Below are positions 52,886-64,000 of a DNA stretch of 64,000 nt, in pieces. The DNA is from Synchiropus splendidus (taxonomy: Eukaryota; Chordata; Actinopteri; Syngnathiformes; Callionymidae). The notes under the pieces were generated by a model. That model saw only the letters and a list, made by a program, of their open reading frames with translations, did not search any database and was not told the DNA's origin. The position numbers and the translations under genes were made by a program. Where the stretch lies: positions 19,788,001 through 19,852,000 of the forward strand of contig NC_071347.1 in the NCBI RefSeq assembly GCF_027744825.2, given 5' to 3'. Within the stretch, counting starts at the first letter, position 1, and the number at the start of each line of letters is the position of its first letter.

Positions 52886-55800
52886 CCCGCCACCTCCAGC
52901 GCCGTTGCTACCTCGGACCCCGGTAGCCTCTCCTCTGCTGAGCCAGGGCCTGAGCTCCGTGAGTCTGGGAGCTCCCCGGAACGGCCCCCCTCCCCATGAT
53001 CCCCAGCCCCATCGTCTGTCTCTGTTCAGGGTGGAGGACGGGATGCGGCCCCCCCACGGCCATGTCCCCACCACTGGGCCTGCCACTGTCCCCAGTAGAG
53101 CTCCCTCTGTGCTGCTCTCACGGCGGAAGCAACCTCCGAGACGTGGAGAGGAGAATTGAAGTCACTGAAGAACAGAAGGTCTACGACACAAGCGCTCACA
53201 AACTGACGAAAAAACAAAGTGACACGCTCCGTAAGTCTCACAGTTGAGCGACACTCTCTCCCTCTGGACTCTCTCCTCGGCAGCTCATCACACACTCGCA
53301 GTTACAGTTTATATTCACTCTGGATTCTCAGCCTCAAGTCCCTTTATTTCGTTGCGAGCCGTGCCTGCCTCTTCAGCTGCCCTTCTTTAAACTTTCCCCG
53401 TCTCTCTGTCGTGGCCCCCCGTTATGTCCATTTCTCAAGATTCATTCCGTCCATTTTTCAGATCACCAGCCCATCTGAAGTAAAAGGTCCACATCGATTG
53501 CGCTTCCATCCGCGGAAATGATCAAGGAAAAGGCTCAAGCGCTTTTCTGCTTTTTTTTTCTGTTGCACTGATGCGCCACAGCCAAAGAAAGCTGGCAGGC
53601 TACAGGAGAACAGTAGAGAGAGGGAGGGAAAGAGAGAGATGGGGGAGTGGTAAAAGGGAGGAGATTGGTCCTAAAAGAAATTCCTTCATCTCCTTAGATT
53701 TGAGAAACTCTTTCCTCTTGGACTTTGAATCAATGCAAATTATTCTCTTCGGTCCAGTCCCTCCATCGTGAGTTTTCAAGATGTCGCTCCGCTCGTCAAA
53801 CCATCCGGTGGTTAGAGATATTCAAATCTGAAATAAGTGTCGTTTGAATTTCCAATAACAGTATGTAGTGGACTGATGGATGTACTTGAAAAGAAAGATG
53901 AGTCATCCAGAAAAACCGAAGAAAGGCCCCATCAGCGGCCGAGCAGGTTCAGCGAGGGTACGAGGGAGACAAAACCAATCAAGCCCAAATCTCATCTTCT
54001 TTCCAGCTGGCTTTAAGAGGACGAGAGGAGGAAGGGCGGGGACAGCATCTGTCCTGCGGCCAAGAGAGTGTGTGTGTGTGTGTCTTGTCTGCCAGTGGCG
54101 CCTGTATAATTGTGTTCTACAGCTGCGCCAAAGAGCTTCTTTGAGTTTGGACGGAAGGATAAGTTTCATGGGGCTGGTGAGTTGGCGGCCGTTGCTGTTC
54201 ACTTTTCATTGTTTCAACCCCCAAGTGAGTCCAAGTCAACAGCACCTGCTGTACTCACGCTAACATAAGATTGTCTGCAGCAAACTTTGGTTTGGTTCCT
54301 GGCCATCCAAGGCACAAACAGCAGCCCCCTTAAAGGCTAGGAAAGTGTGTTCGGGGACGTCCAAACAATTTGTACGGTGGACTGATTTCCAGGTCCGTGA
54401 AAAACCTGAGGACAGAACAGAAGAAGACAGATACATCACTGTACTTTCATGTCTCGAATTCAGCTGACACAACAGTTTGATGCAGTGTAGCTTCATCCAC
54501 CTTCAAAACCCAACCGAATCACCACAGAATGTAAATGTGAAAAGTCATTTTCCTGAAATCCACTTGAAGACCTTGGATACATTTGGATTTGGAGCATCAC
54601 AATCATCCATGAACTTGCACCTCAAGAAACTTTGTTTCTGGTACTGGGAGCAACCTACTGTAGGGTAAACTGTAGAATGTGTCTTTATCTTTAGGACACT
54701 GGAACAGCTAAGGTTTTTTGGGTGCCATTTTGTCTTCAAAACTCAGAGGTCTGGACATGGGGAGGTAAGGTTATTTACACATCCTGTGCATTATTTTACA
54801 GTGGTCAGATCACAGTGAAAGTCGCCATGCTAATAACCATGGCTATTCAACAGTAAGTCCCACACCTTAAAAGACAAATGTTGATCCGACATACTTCCTT
54901 ATCTACTGCACCTTCTCTGAGGATTTGGCAACCTCCACGAGTTTTGACCTGTTCGGAGGTCTCTCTTAGGGGCACACATGGCTTAAACAAGCCTGTTAGA
55001 GACTTCTAGAGACGAGAGACTTCCTGTCAATCACCAAAGATATGTGAGACCCAGCAAGTCCATAAGAAAGACCAGAACTCACTATGAGAGGTCAACAATT
55101 CTGTGGCATCTCCTGATGCTGATACATCAACATTTCGAATTGAATACAAGAATGTCAGTGTTTTGATCGGAAGACATATAATGGTAAAAGTGGCCACTCA
55201 AAGAACCGTTTCTTTAGTCCGACACTGGCCTCTGGTGATCTTCTAAATCAGATTTGAGTCACTGATTCTCACTTCCAAGCCATTCCAAAATGGTAATCTG
55301 ACATACTGGGCATTTCCCTCAAGGCCGATTTAAACCCCTGCTTTAACTCTGCTATGCTTTTGACACTGTTATGCCACTGGGGCCACATAAAACCGAGGCA
55401 GAGGAGCCTTTAGTCATACAAGAAGACATCACAACCTCCAATTACATTTGTTTTCTGGGTCCTCGTCCATTTCCTACCTCTCAGCCCTCACTCTTATCCC
55501 AATTAAATGAAGCGAGGAGGATTTAATCAGATGCAAGTCGATAGAAGTTGGCATTAAAATGTGAAATCTTCCAAACCTGCTGAGTTTAAACGACTGTGTC
55601 CGCTGTCAATGTAACTGCATCTCTTCCTCTTATGCTTCAGTAGCCTGTTCTTCCACTCTTGGTTCTTTAACACCATCAGTGTTCACACAGCGGATGTTCT
55701 GCTTGAATCAGACGCACTTCCTGTTGACCTCACTCAGGTGAGTGGGATTCTGTACATCAATGAGTCTGAGGCAGGTAGGTCAGATCATAGGGACTCACTT

Positions 55801-58800
55801 GGATGTGTGGGACTCAAACTTGTCCAGCAACTGTAGCTAGGTGGATTCACTTGGATTGGTGGGTTTCGACAAGCCTGTAGCACACACCCACTTCCCCTCT
55901 AGCTGCTCCAGTCACAGACTAATATTTGTGAGACTCATAAGTCAAAAGGAAAGAATGTGATGTAGAATATATTTGGGGTCATCAGTGGCCCACTGGCAGC
56001 GGGACCCCTGAGGTGGGTTCACAACACATAACACTTGATAAGAATCACACTGTAGCATCAATGGAACAGTGATTCCATGGACAGTTCACTCCCTAGAGCT
56101 TAAAGTGATCCACAAGTTGTGGTTTATTTCAGAAGATAAAGGACAACATGATGCAGTATTTTTGCAGGTCTGAAGTCCGCATCCAACATCTGCTGCTTAC
56201 TTCCCACCCACTTCCAATTTCTGCTTACCTGAGTGGCACAACATGTTGCCTTCATGGTCTTTGCCTCACTCTAGCAAGATTATGCAGCTAATGACAGACA
56301 AGGACAAAGCAGCATGTAATATTTAAGTGAAACGTCTGCCAGAGTGAAGTGGGGAAGCAACTCGTCCTTGAAACAACAAGAAAACACAGGTGCACAGAAA
56401 AAAACACTATTAAATATAGTGAGAGTGAAACATCTCTCACTCCAGACTCCAGAAGATGGAAACTCAAATCCTTGAGCTGAACTCAGGGGAATGTTGCTTC
56501 TACATTTGTTTCTACAGTTTCAACATCTTCTAAGACAACATACTCTCATTTATAGCAAGACGACATTTGACATTATTATGAGTGCAGAATACCCACCATC
56601 ATGAGGAGACAACTAACAGTAGAACAGGAATAAGTTGAAAAGATGCAAAGACTTGATAGAAAAACAACCATCGAGAGATTGTCGTGATGGAGTCTGCTCC
56701 TCCAAGGAAATTAGTCTTATTACTAGAAATGCCGAACTGATTCAAATCCCGAATGTTTTGGTTACCAGAGTCTAATCAAGTCGAAAAAAAAACAGAGATC
56801 TTTCCTCAGGATTAGGAGTTCAAATATGTTGGGAGAATGGAGCGTAAGGTGGGGTGGAAAAGTGCTGCGACAAAATTTACCAATCACATGACCTGGTCAT
56901 GACCTTTAGGTGGTGACTAACCGAATGAGGTTGCAGACACAGGTGGCTAAAAGGAGTGTCTGGAATAGAGAGTGCATAAGAACCTCATGGAGAACGCCAT
57001 GATATTGCCTGGAAGTATCAAGAGGAAGCCCCAAGGGAGCTGAAGGAGCTTCCTCTTGAGGGAAACGCCTGGTCTTTAACCATGACCTGACCTCAGTCAA
57101 GCAGTAGGAAACAGATGAATGGACACAAGTTTCCAACCAATACCCTGCGATCCATAAAACATCACCCTGCTGGAAGTGCTTCAGCGATAGTGTGTGGGAT
57201 TCAACTCCATGAGTCAGGCACCTTTCCCATCGAGCAACTTGACTCAACGAGACTCTCTAGCATTCAGTCACTGACTGAGTGAGTCAGACGTGCTTTAAGC
57301 CAAGTCTGGTCAAATGATCACACATTTAAGCTTCATTTTATGAAGCAGTTCAAACACCAGGCTAGCGATTGAAAGTCCTGATCCACGTCAAGAAAATGAG
57401 CAAGCCTTCACTCGCCAGTCTCAACTGTGTTGATATTTCAAATAGGCTTTGGAGATTCTGAGCCTGCAGTCAAAGGCAACAGCTTCAATCTAACGGAATC
57501 AAGTCACTGTGGCAAACATGCAGTAGTCTGCTCAGTTTGCACGACACACGCACCATTTTATTGTCTTTTTCCATTTCACAATCCTTCCGCCCGCCTCAAC
57601 AGCTTATCAAGCATGAGGTTGCTGGGGTTACACTTTCATTATGGATTACCAGAATTTGCCCGGTACTGCATCCTTCCACTGAGCGAATCAAAGACGCTCA
57701 CAAGCAGAACGAGGGTAGAACTCTTCTTCTCATCTGCCACTACGTTCTTCTGTTCATGTCCCATCAGCGATTTTTGCTTGTCACAGAAGGGGTGATATTC
57801 TCACATCCCATTATCCCTGCAAATGACAACAAGAGCCTCGTACGCTAGAATCCTCTGTTTGAATCACTGACGTGCCATCGCTGTTGGAGTCACTGATGTT
57901 GATTCTGATGTGTTTTTTGCAACGATTGTTTGGTCAGCGTGAACACACACAGCCAAAGTAAAGCGCTGCATGGTTTCAATGTGATAGATAAACAGAGGTT
58001 CTTCTGCCGGAGGGCTGATTTATGTCTTTAATTCACTTTCTGCTTCTCTCTTTGATTCAGCTCTCACTTCAAAATCTCATCTGTGCACAGTTTGTTTCTA
58101 TTTGTCTCGCGAATCTGTCTCCCTCGTTCTGCATATTCTTATTGTCTCCCATCACCGTATGGCTCACACAGCTCTAATTTGGCAGTGTTTTGACTTGAAA
58201 ATGTCATTGTGTGAAATTGCAGTGTTCTGCCGACAGGTTGAAAGAGTCAGAAGAGAATACTAAGTGGAATAACAACCCCTCCAACATTGTATGCACTGAA
58301 GTCAGGCACTTAACTTGGGTGTTTGGTGCGCACACAAACACCCACACACACACACAGGTTTGTCGCACCATCTTTGTGGGGTCCAGCCATTGCCATAACC
58401 CTTTCCCCAGCCACTCACTTAACCATCCAAAGGAAATGGCTAACCTTAAGCAGGACTCTGAACCAAACCCAGATCACCAAAGCACATTGATCACACGAAC
58501 TACTCAGTGTTCAAGCTTCGCCCCTGACAGGACAGCAAGCGGAGATCATGAAAGTTAATATGGAAGTTATATATATAATTAAATAGAAAATACCTATAAA
58601 AAAAAACCAAAGCTGATAAAAGGAATTTATGGAAAAAGCAGCAAATGTGTGCATTTTTTGAAGCTAACTACAGAGAAGCATAATGCTAAAATTAACCTAT
58701 ATAATTCAAAGAAAGCACTGTTTAAACTACTTTTCCAATCACAGTGTGCTTTATTGACATTTGCTGTTAAATGAATATGAACGTTGTTCGCCCCAGGACA

Positions 58801-59929
58801 CAGCCAAACATGTTACTGGTGTCCATGGTGTAACCTGCCTCTCGCTTGTGCAGCAGCTGAAAATAGACCACTGACCCCTGAAGCCTATTGCAGTGGAAAG
58901 CAATGAACAAAATCACATTTTATGACGCATTTAAACAGGTGAAAAGGCAGCCCAATAAAGCTCACCAACCCTTTAAAGAAACATAAATATTTCACACAGT
59001 CCTCTTAAATATTAGCCTAATGTGCTAGTAGTCAGCTCTCTGTTCAACATTTAAATGGAATACAGAAGTGCAACAATAGGTAAATGCAAACTGTGAGTTT
59101 CTATTTCACTAGACACTTAAAACGTGAATTGGAGTCGATGTCATGTGTATTTAACTGGCAGGTGTGGGAGCTTTAAAACAATCAAGTGTGGCCGCATAAA
59201 TGACACATTTCATATGTAAAATCAACTTTCTGCATTTTCATAAGAAACACTAAACTTTTCCGACACACAACACGCCCACACATCTTTGCAATATCTTTAT
59301 GCTAATTCCGTCCTTTCCTTTGCTCCCGCCGCCTACAGTGGCGCTGATGGAGCAATTAAGTGAACCGAGTGATGGACAAGTTTGGTTTACACTGGGAGCA
59401 GCTCCACTCCCACACGGAGCAGAAATGTCAAGAAATTAATGATATCATCCGCGGACGCAAACGGAAACCTGAAAATCTAAAGATCCTTTCCAGAGAATGT
59501 GCTTCCCGCCGAGGAAACAGACGTGACATTTAAGCAGAGCTGCTCCCCCGTTTAGCCGTCTCCGTCAGTCTCCTGCATTATGCTAATTCATATCATTATC
59601 TTGTCAAAGACCAGAACCAAAAGGACAACGTGGACGCTGTCTCAGTGGAGGAGCTTTAACAGCGTCACTTATGGATGTTCTACGAGAGAGAAGTCAAGGC
59701 AGAACTTCTTTCCCGTGATGACTCAGTTATTCTTTTATTGTTTGTGTTCACTGACACTAAAACTATTCTCCAGATCTCTTCACAACAATATCCATTATTC
59801 AATGTTTCCCAGGATTAGGAAACTCTGTTGATGAATGTTTTCACAGAGCAGTAAAACAGCCACACATTACTACTACTATTGACTAATACAAGTATCTATG
59901 CACTCAGATCCGCAGCATCTAATCCAAAC
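52886..59929. other. st3gal2 5' region and upstream non-coding DNA
   Basis: The 5' UTR of st3gal2 continues past 52885 for an unknown distance; 52886-53160 stays GC-rich. A (TG)n run lies at 54067-54083. No protein-coding exon with splice support is seen; the short open frames are isolated. Confidence 0.45.
58330..58480 (-). repeat. Dispersed TG-tailed repeat (minus orientation)
   Basis: A (CA)n run near 58341-58357 leads into 'ctttgtggggtccagccattgcc', 'accatccaaaggaaatggctaa' and 'aagcaggactctgaacca'. This is the same family and orientation as the copy at 39226-39345. Confidence 0.65.
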
Positions 59930-60578
59930 TGTTATGATTCCGCTTTTATTTTGGTCCCTTGAGTCCTGTTTTGCTTTCTCCCCCCATTCTTCCTGTTCCT
60001 GTGGCACACGGCTGGAGCCACCCCGATCATCTGTGAGTAAGGACACCTGGACTCCAGCAACGTGGGCCAGATCGACTTCATTCGCTCCTACTGGTAAACG
60101 GCTTTGTTCCTTCTTCTCTGCCGTCGTACATTTATCTGTCGTTTAAATTATCTTCTGTTTAACTATTTGTAAACCCTGGTGTTCAGAGTTTTTGTAGTTC
60201 GACTCCCTCTGTTCTCCCTGCGGCTTCTTGGTTTTCTGTCTGTATCTGTTAATCCCTTCTCGTGCGATCGTTTTGACGACCTCTATACTTTACTTTGTTG
60301 TTAGTTTACATTGTGTGTTTGCTCTGCTGTTACAGACTCCTCTTGCATTCTTTATCCCTGTTCGGTGACGCTTTTCGTTTGGACTCATTCCGTTGTGGAC
60401 TCTTTGCAGTTTGGGTGACGCTCTGAATTTGTTTTCTGTTTTTCTTCTCCCGGTTCGGTGACACCTTTTATTATATATTTTGTATCTTGTCATTAAATAA
60501 TTGTATTAACTCGCTCCTGCCTCCTGTGACTCTTTCACCACTGCACTTGGGTCCCGCCCCGCGTCTACAACCATAACA
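59930..60578 (+). mobile_element. Candidate solo LTR
   Basis: The segment begins TGTTATGATT and ends AACCATAACA, so it has TG...CA ends with a short inverted repeat (TGTTATG/CATAACA). An ATTAAA signal lies about 80 bp before the right end and is followed by 'ctgcacttgggtcc', a phrase common at the right end of fish Gypsy-type LTRs. The flanks caaac and caacc agree at four of five positions. No internal coding region is present, and no retroviral protein is encoded. Confidence 0.5.
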
Positions 60579-63500
60579 CAACCAAGCAGTAATACGCCCT
60601 GACCTCTCGAAAGTCACTCACCCATTCACTAAGAAGTGCATATTACTCTGGTGCCAACCATTTCTTTTCTAAATGTCATTTTCATTTTCCATTACCTGCA
60701 CCTCCTTCAGGTTGATTTCCTTGAGATCCCAGTCAACACCAATTACAGTACAACCGTAGCCTCTACAATGATAGCCCAGAATGTGACTGAAATATGGCTT
60801 GCTATATTTTCTAGACCAACCAGGGTGCAGACAATGCTCTTGTGTGGGTTTCATTTGGCACCTTCTTTTTCCTCCCACAGTCCAAAAACATACATTCAAT
60901 TTAGCTGGCGGATCTGAATTGTCCTTCGCTATCAATGTGGGTGGCTGTCCTTTTTTACCGAGGCGATTTGTCCACACACATTTCCAGCTATGTTTTTCTT
61001 CTCTGCGCTATTTAATGCGCCACATATAAACCGAAATTATTTTATTTTCTCCCACGGTTTTCAGCAATTTTAGCCTGAAATTACTATACTTGTATTCCTA
61101 ATCTGAGACCAGACACAGCCAAGACTGGGTGTCAAGTCCAAGACCAAGACGGACGATAAGTTGCACGAATCATTCATTTTGGGATAAACTGCACAGTATA
61201 AACAAGAGTATTTAGAAAAAGAGAACGATCTGTTTAGTCAGCGGCTGTTTTTACAGATCAACCAAACCTAAAACATCTCACACTAATGATGTACCGTGCA
61301 ATGTAACTCTGCTTTAAATATACCTTACATATGTTGTTGAGAGAAAATCCCAGACCACTGAATTTGTGAAAACCTGAAAAATTGAATGTTTAAATTCTTC
61401 TATAGTGGCACTGAATGATGGGATATAAATTGAAATAAATAGTGGGCTGTAAAATGCTGGTTCTACAGTCTGCGTCTTGTTCTGAAACTACAACTAGACC
61501 ACTCTATGCTTTCTCTCAGCACTTTAGCGGCAGTGGGGCCCCTTAGCCTGGGATATATCAACATTTATAGTAGTGAAGTGTGACTCAAAATATTCGCTCC
61601 CTCACTGTCAGTTGAGATATTTGCTGCAATGTTAACTGTTAGCAACAATCTTCAAAGGAGCTGGCGGCTAACACCTAGCATCGCGCGTCAAAGTTAGAAA
61701 GTTATCAATGGTTCCACACTCAGAAACTTAACTAAGAGCATGACTAAAACTCAAAAGAAATACATTCCATCTGTGTTACGCTGAATTTTAGAGCAACCAA
61801 ACCACAGAAAAACAGCTTCCTCTTGAGCTTGTTTGAGGTGAAACACTCCAGCAGGGTCACGTCTATTTTTCTGGGTAAACAACCAGACTTACTGAGTTGG
61901 CGTGTCCGATCTTGTCTGTTCGGCTATTAACCTTTGATAGGCAGGATCACCGGTCGCCATGGTAACTGCAAAATCAGCGCTCAGAGATGTACAGAATGGA
62001 AATGTGCGAAAGCCATCATGATAATGTGGCGCAAGTTTGGAGCAACTGGAGGTTTGTTTTTGGCGGCTCATCTTGTCAATAACGTTTTCTCAGTCGATGC
62101 TGAACACTGGTTTCCTCCCATGGTCCAAAAACTGTCAGTCTGAAGCCTTTTAAATCAGAGCTGTATGATTTTTTAGAATACAGAGCCAGAGTTGCATCTA
62201 TGTTTTGATTTTTAAAATAACTATAACTGGGGAAACTGGGGCTTCTATGTCAAATGTTGTACCATTCTTCAATTAATATCAAATGTATTTGTTTGTATAA
62301 AGATTGTTGAAGAAGCACCACGTTTCCATGGCTACAGTTTTCCTATCAGCCCCATGAAAAACGACATGTGAATTGGTGGATAAATAACCACTTATCTTCC
62401 AGATTGTCTTCTCTTTTTGGGAGACTTTTCTCATCTTTCTGCTGCTAATTTAATGTTTTTGTGCCATCCTCCTGCTGCGCCGCTCCAGGCTTATCAAGGC
62501 TCTAGTGTTTCCAGATGGGAGACAAAAGAGATTTCCTCGGGCAGACTAAAGTACTTCTCAAAAGCTACATTTGCTGAAGGTGTTTCCGAAAAAGTCTTTT
62601 ATAGTCATGCAGCCAAACGGACGTCTCCATTATTTTAGAACTGACCCTGACCAGGCGCTCGGAGCACTTTCAGAGAAGAAACAACACAAAGGTTTTAGAA
62701 AAGCTCTTACAGGGAAAGGCTTATCTAACCTGTCAGTCATACTGAGGAAACAGGCACATTGTTTAAGGCAATGCATTTCTTATAACCCTTCCAGCAAAAG
62801 AAAGACACGGCAGCCTCAAGGCTTAAAGCCTGCACCCACATAAACAATCGACGGAGGACAACACTCTCATGGCCGACCAGAAGCTTTCATAGCTCATAGG
62901 CCATTGACATCTCCCTTCAGTTCCTGGTGATGGCTGAGTTGTCTAAACTTCCACACTCATGTTGATAAATATTTAAAACATTAAAAAAAGACAACTACAG
63001 ATAAAACCACCTTTTTTTCAGGACTACCTGTAGTGATACTTTTTGTCCATCAGCATCCCTACGCCTCAGCCCCCTAAACTGACACCTCTGTCAGTGATGG
63101 ATAACAAGCATCAGGATCCACCAAAAGCACTGTTAAACTAGCTTCTAATATGGCGCAAATTCTTGTTTTCGGTTTGTTTCCCACCCACAATTTCCATATT
63201 CAATCCAAGATCATAAAAACATCAGAGGCTATGAAGTAAAGGAATGATGTAGCGAAACATCCCTCACATACACACAACATACAAAGGAGGGGTGAGTCAG
63301 AATCCCCAACTTTATGTCAGCAGCCTTTTGCATAATTCTGCTGTTGCTGAGTGAAAATTTTGAGATATGTTCCATCAGCAGGACTATAATTAGAAGATCC
63401 GGTGGCAAAGCTCTGCTTCACTTTTAAATCCCTCGAGCCGGAAAATGAACAAATATCTATAGATCTGTCTTAAGCTTCATTATATAACTCCTTATTGAAT

Positions 63501-64000
63501 GTGTTTCCTCTGCAAATCGTGATAGGAACTTTAAATGAAGAGGCGAGCGCGGCCATTAAAAATAAACCTAATTACTGCAACAAATAAGATGTTTAATTAT
63601 CCACAGCACAGTCATTTAAAAAAAAATCAACTTCTGGTTCCGGAGTGGAAATGAAAAGCATATACCAGGCCAGCATCCAATTAGAAAACAATAAATACAA
63701 AGCAAATGTTTATGCTTCGCAAGACACAGTATAATACCACAGATACATATAAGCAATACTTTGTGAAAAGAGGAGGAAAACAATGTGAAGCAAAGTCAAA
63801 TAAATAGTAAATAAATAAAATTGGAAGATGAGGCCAGAACACTAAACCAGCTTCAACATAGTATTAAAAGTTTTATCAGAAGACAAAGCAATTCATATTT
63901 CTTACTGACATTGTGAGGGCCGAATAGCTGCTCTTGAGCTTTGCATGTCACATCATTCATCCACACAGGCGTCATCAATCCAGGGACAGGTCTTCTTGGC
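60579..64000. other. Non-coding right end of window
   Basis: Fragments of the common 'tttcctcccacagtccaaaaaca' repeat occur at 60840-60925 and weakly at 62110-62130. The rest is AT-rich with no supported gene. Confidence 0.45.

Noticed and set aside
52886..53086. 67-residue N-terminal extension of ST3GAL2
   Set aside because: The sequence is Gly/Arg/Trp-rich, it would move the signal anchor away from the N-terminus, and family members start a few residues before the anchor.
60290..60493. Minus-strand frame near 60.4 kb
   Set aside because: It lies inside the candidate solo LTR and has no recognisable retroviral or cellular motif.
62417..62843. Overlapping frames near 62.5 kb
   Set aside because: No splice sites, homology or neighbouring exons support a gene.

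Overview
The window is nuclear DNA from a ray-finned (teleost) fish. It contains vertebrate genes with compact GT-AG introns, several only 60-70 bp long. It also holds a full-length Rex3 retrotransposon of the kind found in teleosts, fish-type CA/TG microsatellites, fold-back MITEs and a large ATCC-rich minisatellite. No bacterial, organellar or viral gene is visible. All exon models below were built by eye from splice consensus, reading-frame phase and known family sequences.

Layout, left to right. 1-3000 is non-coding with one hAT-like MITE and possibly a terminal exon of an upstream gene. ppcdc (minus, 3225-8002) and fnbp4 (plus, 8491-14414) are head to head across a 488-bp shared promoter. 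agbl2 (plus, 14950-19911) follows fnbp4 closely. tmem17 (minus, 21194-22163) and exosc6 (minus, 22741-23732) come next. aars1 (plus, non-coding first exon near 24610, CDS 26591-34668) lies divergent from exosc6. st3gal2 (minus, 38774-52885 for the coding part) converges on aars1 and has a long 3' region reaching to about 35.1 kb. Its introns hold a 0.87-kb minisatellite and the intact Rex3 copy. 52886-64000 is non-coding: upstream or 5' intron of st3gal2, with a candidate solo LTR and fragments of dispersed repeats.

The genes are housekeeping or broadly used functions: coenzyme A synthesis (ppcdc), a WW/poly-proline formin-binding nuclear protein (fnbp4), tubulin de-tyrosination/deglutamylation-type carboxypeptidase (agbl2), the ciliary transition zone (tmem17), RNA exosome (exosc6), alanyl-tRNA charging (aars1) and Golgi sialylation (st3gal2). 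They are not one pathway. fnbp4-agbl2 and exosc6-aars1-st3gal2 are linkages I recall from other vertebrates; their joining here reflects fish chromosome history.

I did not find a clearly new gene system. The observations most worth a second look are: the intact Rex3 element with a 10-bp target-site duplication; a dispersed TG-tailed repeat family that supplies the splice acceptor of an aars1 exon and is itself split by a younger MITE; a cluster of ATF4/CARE-type sites upstream of aars1; a 66-bp in-frame intron in agbl2; and a higher-order structured minisatellite starting about 65 bp inside an st3gal2 intron.
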